From Bacillota bacterium (GTDB taxonomy: Bacteria > Bacillota > Clostridia > Clostridiales > Clostridiaceae): a stretch of DNA of 64,000 nt. Both the position numbers and the translations under genes were made by a program. The stretch lies in the NCBI GenBank assembly GCA_017861315.1, contig JAGFXP010000007.1, positions 1-64,000 on the forward strand. The letters run 5' to 3'. The notes beneath the pieces are model-generated. The model searched no databases. It was given only the letters and a program-made list of their open reading frames with translations, and had not been told where the DNA came from. Below are positions 1 to 7,677 of the stretch, piece after piece (within the stretch, counting starts at the first letter, position 1; the number at the start of each line of letters is the position of its first letter).

Positions 1-30
1 AAGTAAAAAAACGGGCGTTCATACTATATG

Positions 31-50
31 GGGCGGAGTCCGCCCTTTTT
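31..50 (+). terminator. Intrinsic terminator of an upstream gene
   Basis: A 6-bp GC stem (GGGCGG/CCGCCC, 3-nt loop) is followed directly by TTTTT. The gene it ends lies before the window. Confidence 0.75.
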
Positions 51-70
51 GACATGTCTGAAAGAATGTT

Positions 71-124
71 CCGCAAAATGGCAAGCTCTGCGGCGTGAAA
101 CCGCAGGGCTTGCCATTTTTGCGG
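71..124. repeat. Long near-perfect hairpin
   Basis: Arms 71-93 and 101-124 pair over about 23 bp with one bulged A and one G-T wobble around a 7-nt loop. No T-run follows, so it is not a standard terminator. It lies between the terminator of the previous gene and the hcp promoter. It could be a REP/MITE-type palindrome or a transcript-end structure. Confidence 0.7.
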
Positions 125-174
125 CTTGTAAAAGCTGAAATCCCCTCGTTCTGTTGAAACCTCCAACTTCAACC

Positions 175-190
175 GCTGATGAACCGTCCC
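175..190. repeat. Dispersed 16-nt repeat, copy 1
   Basis: GCTGATGAACCGTCCC occurs here and again at 8596-8611, in both cases a short way 3' of a hairpin. The GGGACGGTTC core on the reverse strand resembles motifs I recall as abundant in clostridial REP-like repeats. The family assignment is from memory. Confidence 0.55.
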
Positions 191-232
191 TAAAGAACAA
201 ACCGCTGAAAAAATTCGGATTATTCCAAATGT

Positions 233-246
233 GTAACCTGTGTTAC
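233..246. promoter_or_regulatory. CRP/FNR-type operator, candidate HcpR site
   Basis: The dyad GTAAC-N4-GTTAC is centred at 239.5. With the -10 at 269-274, transcription should start near 281, which puts the dyad at -41.5, the class II activator position of CRP/FNR proteins. There is no good -35, as expected for an activated promoter. HcpR, a CRP/FNR-family regulator, is the known regulator of hcp in anaerobes, and the 5-4-5 spacing suits that family. The regulator gene is not in the window. Confidence 0.6.
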
Positions 247-268
247 CGAAATTTAAATCATTTCAAAC

Positions 269-274
269 TATAAT
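269..274 (+). promoter_or_regulatory. -10 box of hcp promoter
   Basis: TATAAT with no recognisable -35 at 246-251, where the CRP/FNR-type dyad lies instead. Confidence 0.65.
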
Positions 275-350
275 CTAGTTAATGCATTAGAAAAGCTCAA
301 GGCTGAATAATGCATACGAAAAGAGTAAAAATTTTTTAGGAGGTATAGAT

Positions 351-2000
351 ATGAGCATGTTTTGTTATCAATGTCAAGAAACAGCAGGTGGTAAGGGTTG
401 TACAGTATCAGGGGTTTGCGGCAAGAAACCAGAGGTGGCAAATCTTCAGGACCTTATGATCTACACACTGAAGAGCGTAGCATGTCTGGAGCTTAAGGCA
501 AAGGAAAACAACGTTAAGGTGCCAAATGTAGACCAAACAATTATGAACGGCTTATTCATGACAATAACTAATGCAAACTTCGATGCAGATAGGTTTGTTG
601 AAGAAATCAAAAAAGCTTTGGATTTGAGGGAAGAGATTAAAAAGGCTCTTACAGAAGCAAATGTTGATCTTTGTGCAATGAAGGATATTGCAACATGGTA
701 TGCTGATACCAAGGAAGGCATCATGGAAAAATCAAATGATCCTCAGATAGGAATACTTGCCACTGGTAACGAAGACGTCAGGTCACTCAGGGAACTGGTT
801 ATATACGGTGTCAAGGGCATCGCTGCTTATGCTGAGCATGCGCACACCTTGGGATATGACAACCAGGAAGTTTTCGACTTCATGAAGAGAGCATTGGTTG
901 CCACAGTAGACGACACCCTGACAACTGACCAGCTTGTTGCACTTGTTTTGGAAACAGGAAAATATGGCGTTGACGTCATGGCGCTTCTTGACAAAGCCAA
1001 TACAGAAACTTACGGCAATCCTGAATTGACAGAAGTTAATATCGGAGTCAAAAACAATCCTGCTATACTGATCTCAGGCCATGACTTGAAAGATCTTGAA
1101 GAACTGCTCGAGCAGACAAAGGGAACAGGCGTCGACGTATATACACACGGAGAAATGCTCCCTGCGAACTACTATCCGAAATTCAAAAAATACGACAACC
1201 TCGTAGGAAACTACGGAAATGCATGGTGGAAGCAGAAGACTGAGTTCGAAACATTCAACGGTCCAATCCTATTCACTACAAACTGCATAGTTCCTCCGTC
1301 AGAATCCTATGCTGACAGAGTCTACACAACGGGCTCATCAGGATACCCTGGCTTCAAGCACATCCCGGATAGAGTTAACGGACAGCCTAAGGACTTCTCT
1401 GAAGTTATTGCGCACGCAAAGAGACTTGCAGCACCTAAAGAAATAGAAAACGGAAAAATCGTAGGCGGATTCGCACATGCACAGGTGTTTGCCCTGGCTG
1501 ACAAGGTTGTGGAAGCGGTAAAATCAGGAGCAATCAAAAAGTTCTTCGTGATGGCTGGCTGCGACGGAAGGATGAAGAGCAGAGATTACTATACAGAATT
1601 TGCACAGAAGCTTCCAAAGGATACAGTAATACTCACAGCAGGCTGCGCTAAATACAGATACAACAAGCTGGATCTCGGAGACATCGGCGGAATACCAAGA
1701 GTATTGGATGCAGGCCAGTGCAATGACTCATACTCATTGGCTGTAATAGCACTCAAACTCAAGGAGATATTCGGAGCAAACGACATAAACGAGCTTCCTA
1801 TAGCATACAACATCGCATGGTACGAACAGAAAGCCGTAATAGTACTGCTTGCACTGCTGTACCTTGGAGTGAAGAACATCCACCTCGGACCAACACTTCC
1901 TGGATTCCTCTCGCCAAACGTTGCGAAGGTTTTGGTTGAGACATTTGGAATAGCCGGAATCGGAACAGTTGACGAAGACATGAAGCTGTTCTTAGGCTAA
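351..2000 (+). CDS. hcp: Hydroxylamine reductase / hybrid-cluster protein (class I)
   Basis: A 549-aa cytoplasmic Fe-S protein of the Hcp family, which reduces hydroxylamine to ammonia in vitro and is linked to nitric oxide and nitrosative stress defence in anaerobes. The N-terminal cubane motif is visible as C5-X2-C8-X8-C17-X5-C23, the class I spacing. The C-terminal part keeps the Cys/His/Glu environment of the hybrid cluster, for example [17 protein letters not shown] and the DAGQCND segment. Length is normal. ATG 351 has TAGGAGGT about 7 nt upstream. It is monocistronic, with its own activator-type promoter and terminator. No separate Hcr reductase gene is adjacent. Confidence 0.97.
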   Translation: MSMFCYQCQETAGGKGCTVSGVCGKKPEVANLQDLMIYTLKSVACLELKAKENNVKVPNVDQTIMNGLFMTITNANFDADRFVEEIKKALDLREEIKKALTEANVDLCAMKDIATWYADTKEGIMEKSNDPQIGILATGNEDVRSLRELVIYGVKGIAAYAEHAHTLGYDNQEVFDFMKRALVATVDDTLTTDQLVALVLETGKYGVDVMALLDKANTETYGNPELTEVNIGVKNNPAILISGHDLKDLEELLEQTKGTGVDVYTHGEMLPANYYPKFKKYDNLVGNYGNAWWKQKTEFETFNGPILFTTNCIVPPSESYADRVYTTGSSGYPGFKHIPDRVNGQPKDFSEVIAHAKRLAAPKEIENGKIVGGFAHAQVFALADKVVEAVKSGAIKKFFVMAGCDGRMKSRDYYTEFAQKLPKDTVILTAGCAKYRYNKLDLGDIGGIPRVLDAGQCNDSYSLAVIALKLKEIFGANDINELPIAYNIAWYEQKAVIVLLALLYLGVKNIHLGPTLPGFLSPNVAKVLVETFGIAGIGTVDEDMKLFLG

Positions 2001-2030
2001 TATCTGCCAGGCTGATCAAAATATAACCAT

Positions 2031-2070
2031 GAAGGCACCGAAAGGTGCCTTCTGTTTATGCCATTTTTTT
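2031..2070 (+). terminator. Terminator after hcp
   Basis: A 9-bp stem (GAAGGCACC/GGTGCCTTC) with a GAAA tetraloop, followed by a T-rich tract up to 2070. Confidence 0.85.
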
Positions 2071-2078
2071 GATATAAT
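2070..2078 (+). promoter_or_regulatory. Extended -10 promoter
   Basis: TGATATAAT sits immediately after the hcp terminator and about 45 nt before the next gene. No convincing -35. Confidence 0.55.
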
Positions 2079-2122
2079 GATAAGGTTAGACAATTCAATT
2101 ATCGAATAGGAGAGGATCAATC

Positions 2123-2851
2123 ATAAGTACGAGGAAACAAAGCATCATATTAGCTGTGATATTGACAATATCTTCAGCTGCAGTCTACACCATACAGAAC
2201 CTGATTTTCCACCAGCCGGAAAACACTTTTTTTTATATGTTCCAGGACCTTGCATTCGTGCCGGTTCAGGTAGCAATAGTCACTTTTGTAATAAACAGAT
2301 TTTTGAACTTAATTGAACAGCGGAAGAAAAACAAAAAAATCAATGTCATAATCAGCACGTTTTTCACGGAAGCCGGAATGCAAATCATGACAGCTATGAC
2401 TGAGTTCAACGGAAACCAAGCTGAGTTAAGCAAAATCATTAAAATAAACGACCTGAAGAAAAACAATGAAAACCAGGTTAAAAAAACTGTAGTATCGTTT
2501 AAATATGATATATACGCAGAACCGAAAAGGCTTGATATGCTTGCAGCTTTGCTGGAAGAAAAGAAGCCTTTCATGCTGAGCCTTCTTGAAAATTCCAATC
2601 TGCTTGAGCATGATTCCTTTACCGATATGATATGGGCAGTCTTCCATGTTGCGGATGAACTCCAGAACAGAGGGGAATTAAGAAGCCTGCCGAAAGCCGA
2701 TGTCGTCCACCTGTCAAACGATCTGCTGAGGGCATACCCGGCATTGATACAGGAGTGGGTAGGCTATATGGCTTACCTTCGCGATGAATATCCGTTCCTC
2801 TATGAAGCGGCAAAAAAGAGGAGTCCGTTCTGCCAGCCAAATCAATTATAA
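2123..2851 (+). CDS. Membrane-anchored protein of unknown function, probable non-AUG start
   Basis: I do not recognise a characterised family. The protein has one or two N-terminal hydrophobic segments (about residues 8-30 and 40-58), then a basic stretch (QRKKNKK) and a roughly 180-residue charged, mainly helical cytoplasmic region. The only good ribosome-binding site, AGGAGAGG at 2108-2115, is followed 7 nt later by ATA (2123), and no ATG, GTG or TTG lies nearby. The first standard start is GTG 2156, inside the first hydrophobic segment and without a ribosome-binding site. I therefore place the start at ATA 2123 (242 aa), with ATC 2120 as an alternative. It has its own extended -10 promoter and terminator. 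Confidence 0.65.
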   Translation: MSTRKQSIILAVILTISSAAVYTIQNLIFHQPENTFFYMFQDLAFVPVQVAIVTFVINRFLNLIEQRKKNKKINVIISTFFTEAGMQIMTAMTEFNGNQAELSKIIKINDLKKNNENQVKKTVVSFKYDIYAEPKRLDMLAALLEEKKPFMLSLLENSNLLEHDSFTDMIWAVFHVADELQNRGELRSLPKADVVHLSNDLLRAYPALIQEWVGYMAYLRDEYPFLYEAAKKRSPFCQPNQL

Positions 2852-2888
2852 ACAACATTTCAAACTTTCATAAATGACTCGAGCCATT

Positions 2889-2918
2889 CTGCTGCAAACT
2901 AATCTGCAGCAGTTTTTT
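2889..2918 (+). terminator. Terminator
   Basis: CTGCTGCA/TGCAGCAG 8-bp stem followed by TTTTTT. Confidence 0.85.
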
Positions 2919-2969
2919 ATTTCCGGCATTAAAAAAACAATAAGGTTCCTAATTGTTTTCTTGATTTGC

Positions 2970-2998
2970 TTGACCAGGTAGGATAAATCAAATATAAT
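2970..2998 (+). promoter_or_regulatory. Sigma-A promoter of MFS gene
   Basis: TTGACC (2970-2975), 17-nt spacer, TATAAT (2993-2998), about 55 nt before the start codon. Confidence 0.85.
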
Positions 2999-3053
2999 TT
3001 TAAATGTACACTGTTCAATTAAAGTGTTCATTACAATTATTGGAGATGTTAAA

Positions 3054-5372
3054 ATGCAAAATAAGAACAGAAAAACAGGACTCATAATGGCTCTTTACCT
3101 CATGGGAATCTTTATGGGGGCTGTCGACACGGGAATCGTATCGCCGGCGAGGACCATCATACAGAACAGCCTCGGAGTAAACGACAATACAGGTATATGG
3201 ATGATCACCATATACACACTGGCCTATGCGGCAGTTATTCCGGTATCAGGAAAGCTGGCTGACAAGTTTGGACGCAAATATATTTACATAATAAGTGTCG
3301 CTATGTTCGGAGCGGGATCCGTTATGTGCGGAGCTGCCTCATTTGCGGGAAGCTTTGAGGTGCTGCTGCTGGGGAGGGTTGTACAGGCATTGGGTGGAGG
3401 AGGAATCATACCGATTGCCACCGCTGAATTCGGAACCACCTTTCCAGAAGAGAAGAGGGGCATGGCGCTGGGTCTTGTTGGGATGGTATTCGGAGTCGCA
3501 AACATAATCGGCTCGTCGATTGGAAGCTTAATACTCAAGATAGCCGGGAACGCAAACTGGTACTGGCTTTTTTACGTCAATATACCTATCTGCATATTCA
3601 TTGTTATGGGCGGTCTGGTCTTTATAAAGAACCACAAGGTTCAGGAGGTAAAGAAGATAGACATATTCGGAACAGTAATTCTTGTTGGGATGATACTTTC
3701 CGTTCTCTACGGGCTGAGGAACATAGATTTCTTCAGCTTCAACACCTCAATAAGGAGCACCGAGGTATACCCGTATCTCATAACGTTTTTTCTTCTGCTG
3801 CCGGTCTTTGTAATCGCAGAGAAGAGGGCAGAGGATCCGATAATGAACTTGTCATACTTCACTAATCCTAGGATATTCATTGTACTCACGATGTCTGTGA
3901 TAGTAGGCGTAAGCATGATGGGAATGGTGTTCATCCCGCAGTTCGCAGAAAACGCTCTTAAGATGCCGTCTGGAACCGGAGGGTATTATGTCGCCGTTCT
4001 GGGCATTTTCGCTGGAGTAGGATCTCCGCTGAGCGGAAAACTTATCGACAAATACGGTGCCAAGAAGGTCCTCATGTTCGGATTCTTTGTTACTATGATC
4101 GGGGCGCTTTTCATTGTCCTTGTCGCCACTGAAACAAGCAGCCTGCCGACCGTCTTAGTGAGCCTTGTGCTGATAGGTCTAGGGATGGGCTTCACAATAG
4201 GCACGCCCCTGAACTACATGATGCTCGAGAATACAAAGCCGGAGGAATCCAATTCAGCACTCGCAACACTCTCGCTGGTCAGGTCGATCGGGACAGCGGT
4301 GGCACCTGCAATTATGGTCGGCTTCATTTCTCATGCAGGACTAAGCGTTGGGGACAGGATCATGAATATTCTTCCTCAGCCTGAATCACCCGTCATAACG
4401 CAGGTTGAGGAGCTCAAAACGATGCTTGAGGTCATGAAATCAGATCCTGACACGGCAGACATGCTTAAGGACGTCAAACTTCCGGATTTCAGCTTTTCAG
4501 GAAGCACGGGAATCGAAATGGGTGCAAGCACTCTTCCGGATAATCTGCTGGACAGCCTCAAGTCTGCGGATGCAACTAACATCACAGGCAAGGTGAAGGA
4601 TGTTGCGGCATACATGTTCGACAAAAATACACCTGGAGTGATAGCTGACATTGAGGGCGGCGTTGAAACAGGTATAGCAAGCATGGAAAAAGGCATCGAC
4701 GGCATAACGGAAGGGGAAAAGGGACTCAGGTCCGGAATAACATCTATGGAATCAGCGATAGCCAAAATGGAGAAGGGAAATAAGGGGCTCGAGACAGCAA
4801 TAGGCCAGATGAAGATAGCTCTTGCCGACCAGGATGCAGCTATCTCTAAGATGATTGCAGCTTCGGGTGCGAGTACAGCCGGGGTAATGACTTTAAGCAT
4901 GGCGGCTCCAGAGTCGCAGGAATCGGAACAGCCTTCAGCAGACATACAGGTTGTGCCTGATGCAGCTGCAATGCAGGCAAATGCCGAGGAACTCAGGTTG
5001 GCCAGGGCGGCCCTCGCCCAACAGCTCGCAAGTGCAGATGCCCAGAAAAAGGAGCTTGAAAGCAATATATCGGCGCTTGAAGAAAAAAAGGGAGACATGG
5101 AGGCGTCGCTTGCACAGCTGGGGGAGGAGAAAGCAGCACTCCTTGGTGCCCGGAACAAGACAAAGGAAATACAGGTTGAGGTTCCGAAGGCCTTCGAGAA
5201 ATCCAGGAGCAGTTATCTGGCCAGAATTGACGCAATGAACACCCGGATTCAGGATGTATTTCAGTCAGTAATGAATATGGGTTTCAAGCAAATGTTCCTG
5301 ACGGTCTTCGTTGCAAACCTGCTCGGCATGCTTATGCTTCTTTTCTATAAGGACAAAAAGAGCACGGAATAA
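3054..5372 (+). CDS. DHA2-type MFS multidrug exporter with large coiled-coil insertion
   Basis: A 772-aa major facilitator. The first ~430 residues show 13 hydrophobic helices and the MFS motif GKLADKFGRK after TM2, as in 14-TM drug:H+ antiporters (EmrB/LmrB type). Instead of a short loop before the last helix, about 290 residues are inserted (roughly 440-735): a Pro/Asp-rich linker, heptad-like repeats around GIASMEKGIDGITEGEKGL and SAIAKMEKG, then a long Glu/Ala/Lys coiled coil. The final helix (MFLTVFVANLLGMLMLLF) ends the protein. By topology the insertion should be extracytoplasmic. ATG 3054 has TGGAGA 7 nt upstream; an in-frame GTG 3024 is less likely. No regulator gene is adjacent. The substrate cannot be inferred. 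Confidence 0.88.
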   Translation: MQNKNRKTGLIMALYLMGIFMGAVDTGIVSPARTIIQNSLGVNDNTGIWMITIYTLAYAAVIPVSGKLADKFGRKYIYIISVAMFGAGSVMCGAASFAGSFEVLLLGRVVQALGGGGIIPIATAEFGTTFPEEKRGMALGLVGMVFGVANIIGSSIGSLILKIAGNANWYWLFYVNIPICIFIVMGGLVFIKNHKVQEVKKIDIFGTVILVGMILSVLYGLRNIDFFSFNTSIRSTEVYPYLITFFLLLPVFVIAEKRAEDPIMNLSYFTNPRIFIVLTMSVIVGVSMMGMVFIPQFAENALKMPSGTGGYYVAVLGIFAGVGSPLSGKLIDKYGAKKVLMFGFFVTMIGALFIVLVATETSSLPTVLVSLVLIGLGMGFTIGTPLNYMMLENTKPEESNSALATLSLVRSIGTAVAPAIMVGFISHAGLSVGDRIMNILPQPESPVITQVEELKTMLEVMKSDPDTADMLKDVKLPDFSFSGSTGIEMGASTLPDNLLDSLKSADATNITGKVKDVAAYMFDKNTPGVIADIEGGVETGIASMEKGIDGITEGEKGLRSGITSMESAIAKMEKGNKGLETAIGQMKIALADQDAAISKMIAASGASTAGVMTLSMAAPESQESEQPSADIQVVPDAAAMQANAEELRLARAALAQQLASADAQKKELESNISALEEKKGDMEASLAQLGEEKAALLGARNKTKEIQVEVPKAFEKSRSSYLARIDAMNTRIQDVFQSVMNMGFKQMFLTVFVANLLGMLMLLFYKDKKSTE

Positions 5373-5440
5373 AAATGCCTTTCAGCTCCCCCGGGTTTAT
5401 ACTTCATGAGCATCAGCGATGCTGACTGAAAAAAATACTA

Positions 5441-5719
5441 AACACAAAAACTCTTGTAGCCGGATTCTATGTCAACCTGGCCCAGGAATAGCTTCAGGAA
5501 AGACATGCCCGAATTGCGGAAGCTGTCAGCAAAAGCCTCGTTCCGGCAGGCCTTGAGCTTTATCCATCAGGAGGCTATTCAAATAACCACACCACAGTGG
5601 GTGAAAACTGCACTGAGGACAAGGTTTTTGTAACTCTTTTGGCCCTCGACAGCACACTATAAGGACTGAGAATTGAATTAAATGCCAGGCTCCATGAGGA
5701 GTTTTCAAAACTGATTTAG
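5441..5719 (+). pseudogene. Relic of a protein-coding gene with two in-frame stops
   Basis: One frame reads as protein-like sequence across the whole interval, interrupted only by TAG at 5489-5491 and TAA at 5660-5662, and ends at TAG 5717-5719. Readable segments include TLVAGFYVNLAQE, then LVPAGLELYPSGGYSN and HTTVGENCTEDKVFVTLLA, and finally LRIELNARLHEEFSKLI. There is no start codon or ribosome-binding site; the frame is closed upstream by TAA at 5438-5440. I do not recognise the family. The long open frame between the stops and the terminator directly after it indicate a decayed 3' gene part rather than random sequence. Confidence 0.6.
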
Positions 5720-5745
5720 GGAATCCGGACAGGATTCCCTTTCTT
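5719..5745 (+). terminator. Terminator between relic and convergent gene
   Basis: GGGAATCC/GGATTCCC 8-bp stem (5719-5739) followed by TTTCTTTATTT on the plus strand. On the minus strand the T-run is poor, so it mainly serves the plus side. Confidence 0.65.
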
Positions 5746-6209
5746 TATTTCATGAAATCTAGCAGCTTGAGGCTGTAGACGTTCTCGTCAAGTGTCCTTA
5801 CAAGATTCGGGGACAGCACTTCAACCAGAACCATCTCGATCAGGAATTGAACCGTCCCGCTGATGAAGTGGCTCGTATAGGCTGAGGCTGAACTGAGCCT
5901 GATTCCTATGCTTATGTGGAAATGGGGGAGGATGCTTCCCGTCTCAGGATCGTGCGCTATTGTTCCGCAGCCGAAGGACTCAACGTTCTCAAAGTACGCC
6001 TTTAAATCGAGCATAGGGCCGGCAGGATTGCTTGACTTCCCGCAGCTCCCGACAATGTAAATCTCGCTGAAATCCCCTGAGAAGAAGGGAACGTACCCCT
6101 GCTTGACATTGTTTGACCTGCAGAACTCCTCAAGTTCCGACATGAAATCCTTGCCGTGTTCAAACCTCAGCATGAAGGTCCTTCCCTGTTTCAATTCTGT
6201 TGATATCAT
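5745..6209 (-). CDS. PPC-domain (DUF296) protein
   Basis: A 154-aa single-domain protein of the plant-and-prokaryote-conserved (PPC/DUF296) fold. The family hallmarks are an N-terminal FMLRFEHGKDFM strand-helix, the VPFFSGDFSE strand, and the histidine-containing PHFHISIG motif likely to bind metal. Family members are called DNA-binding by analogy with plant AT-hook proteins, but bacterial ones are poorly characterised and lack the AT hook, as here. The start ATG 6209 has AAAGGAGG upstream; a longer reading into the previous gene has no ribosome-binding site. It follows threonine dehydratase by 34 nt on the same strand, so it is probably co-transcribed from the T-box promoter. Confidence 0.8.
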   Translation of the reverse strand: MISTELKQGRTFMLRFEHGKDFMSELEEFCRSNNVKQGYVPFFSGDFSEIYIVGSCGKSSNPAGPMLDLKAYFENVESFGCGTIAHDPETGSILPHFHISIGIRLSSASAYTSHFISGTVQFLIEMVLVEVLSPNLVRTLDENVYSLKLLDFMK

Positions 6210-6243
6210 AATATGCCCCTCCTTTGAAAACTTTGGGTTTTTG

Positions 6244-7239
6244 TTAGCTGCATAGTTCTTCCCCTGTGGCTGCGGCAACTTCCTTCTCTATGATTTTTCC
6301 GACCGCGGTTATGTCTATGTTCCCGCCGCTCACCATCGCGACAACGTTTTTGCCTTTTATGTCTTTGACCTTTCCTGCGAGCAGGGCTGCAAGAGGTACA
6401 GCACCGGCACCTTCAGCCAGCAATTTTCCCCTCTGCATGAGTGAGAATATGGCATAGGATATCTCGTCTTCAGTCACTGTCACTATCTCATCCACATACC
6501 GCTGCATTGCTTTGAAGCAGAGAGTTCCCGGAGTTGCAACAGCTATGCCGTCAGCAAGGGATTTTGCGCCTGGCAGGGTCACAACCTCTCCCTTTTCCAG
6601 AGAAGCCTTGCTTGAAGCTACAACTTCAGCCTGAACCCCTATTACCCTGACCGAAGGCTTCAGGGACTTTACAGCTGTGGAGACCCCTGCTATGAGGCCG
6701 CCACCTCCGACAGGAACAACCACCACGTCCGTTTCTGAAAGGTCGTCCAGTATCTCAAGACCTATGGTGCCCTGTCCGGCCATTACATGCACATCGTCGA
6801 AAGGGTGGAGGAAAGTCGCTCCGGTCTCTTTCTGGACTTCGAGAGCCTTCGCATAACATTCATCGTAGACCTGGCCGGCCTGGACGACCTCAGCCCCATA
6901 GCCCTTGGTGGCTGCAACCTTGGCGGCAGGTGCGGTATGAGGCATCACGATAGTTGCCTTGACCCCGAAAGCGGTAGCTGCGTATGCGACTCCCTGTGCG
7001 TGATTGCCTGCAGAGGATGCGATGACTCCGCGCTCTTTCTCTTCCTGGGTGAGACTGACCACTTTGTTGTAAGCGCCCCTGAGCTTGAAGGAGCCTGTCT
7101 TCTGTTTATTTTCGCATTTGAGATAAAGTCTGCAGCCGCATGCCTCTGAAAATGTATCAGTGTAGAAGAGGGGAGTCCTCCTGGTCACTCCTTTGAGATT
7201 CTGCTGTGCTTCCCATACTTCCTTTAAAGTTACTTCCAT
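6244..7239 (-). CDS. Threonine dehydratase, short (catabolic-type) form
   Basis: A 331-aa fold-type II PLP enzyme that deaminates threonine to 2-oxobutanoate and ammonia. The PLP lysine lies in TGSFKLRGAYNK (K52), the phosphate-binding glycine loop in VPVGGGGLIAG, and the dehydratase signature SAGNHAQGVAYAA is present. It lacks the C-terminal regulatory domain of the long biosynthetic IlvA and has the length of TdcB (about 330 aa). The upstream T-box leader with a candidate Ile codon suggests that it serves isoleucine synthesis despite its catabolic-type architecture. ATG 7239 has GGAGGA upstream. It could be called ilvA or tdcB. Confidence 0.93.
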   Translation of the reverse strand: MEVTLKEVWEAQQNLKGVTRRTPLFYTDTFSEACGCRLYLKCENKQKTGSFKLRGAYNKVVSLTQEEKERGVIASSAGNHAQGVAYAATAFGVKATIVMPHTAPAAKVAATKGYGAEVVQAGQVYDECYAKALEVQKETGATFLHPFDDVHVMAGQGTIGLEILDDLSETDVVVVPVGGGGLIAGVSTAVKSLKPSVRVIGVQAEVVASSKASLEKGEVVTLPGAKSLADGIAVATPGTLCFKAMQRYVDEIVTVTEDEISYAIFSLMQRGKLLAEGAGAVPLAALLAGKVKDIKGKNVVAMVSGGNIDITAVGKIIEKEVAAATGEELCS

Positions 7240-7284
7240 AATAATAAATCCTCCTTAAAATTTCGTTTGTTTTTTCGATAAAAT

Positions 7285-7619
7285 AAAAAAATCTTCCATC
7301 CTTATAAATACACCTAAGTATATTTATAAGGACGAAAGATTACTTCCGCGGTACCACCTTAATTGCAACAAAAAAGTTGCCTCTTTGTTCAGGTCGACAT
7401 TGACAATCCTGCTTTACATGAGACTGACGCTGTGAACCCTAACCATATATCGCTGGTGCACGTCTTTGTTTAATCGGCATGCGCCTTTCAACTCAGAAGC
7501 TAAGAGTGATTATTTTATATTCCCGTTAACACCGGCTCTCAGCACCGCCGGCTCTCTGTGGTTAATTGAGGGATTATTTTTCTCTCTATCATCACTTGAA
7601 TATTCAAAATTTTGTATTG
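7285..7619 (-). promoter_or_regulatory. T-box riboswitch leader, candidate isoleucine specifier
   Basis: On the minus strand the conserved T-box AAGGTGGTACCGCGG lies at 7360-7346. A terminator hairpin of two ~13-nt A/T-rich arms with a T7 run (plus 7285-7291) follows. Upstream, the Stem I hallmarks AGAGAGCCGG and CTGAGAGCCGG are visible around 7555-7530. The codon in the expected context before ACTC is ATC (plus 7508-7510), an isoleucine codon. Uncharged tRNA-Ile would stabilise the antiterminator and switch on threonine dehydratase. The T-box call is strong; the specifier assignment is an inference by eye. Confidence 0.88.
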
Positions 7620-7625
7620 ATATTG

Positions 7626-7654
7626 ATTATAAAGCCCCAAATCGGAGCTGTCAA
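7626..7654 (-). promoter_or_regulatory. Sigma-A promoter of T-box transcript
   Basis: On the minus strand TTGACA (7654-7649), 17-nt spacer, TATAAT (7631-7626): a consensus promoter giving a leader of roughly 380 nt before threonine dehydratase. Confidence 0.9.
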
Positions 7655-7677
7655 TTGATGTTTTTTAATATTTTTAT

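Noticed and set aside
4376-5158. A 260-codon minus-strand frame rich in Ser/Ala
   Set aside because: It is antisense to the coiled-coil insertion of the MFS exporter. The low-complexity Ser-rich translation mirrors the repetitive sense codons.
5841-5868. GAACCGTCCC next to GCTGATGAA, resembling the dispersed repeat in permuted order
   Set aside because: It lies within the conserved PPC coding sequence and encodes normal residues (ISGTVQF region), so I treat it as chance similarity.
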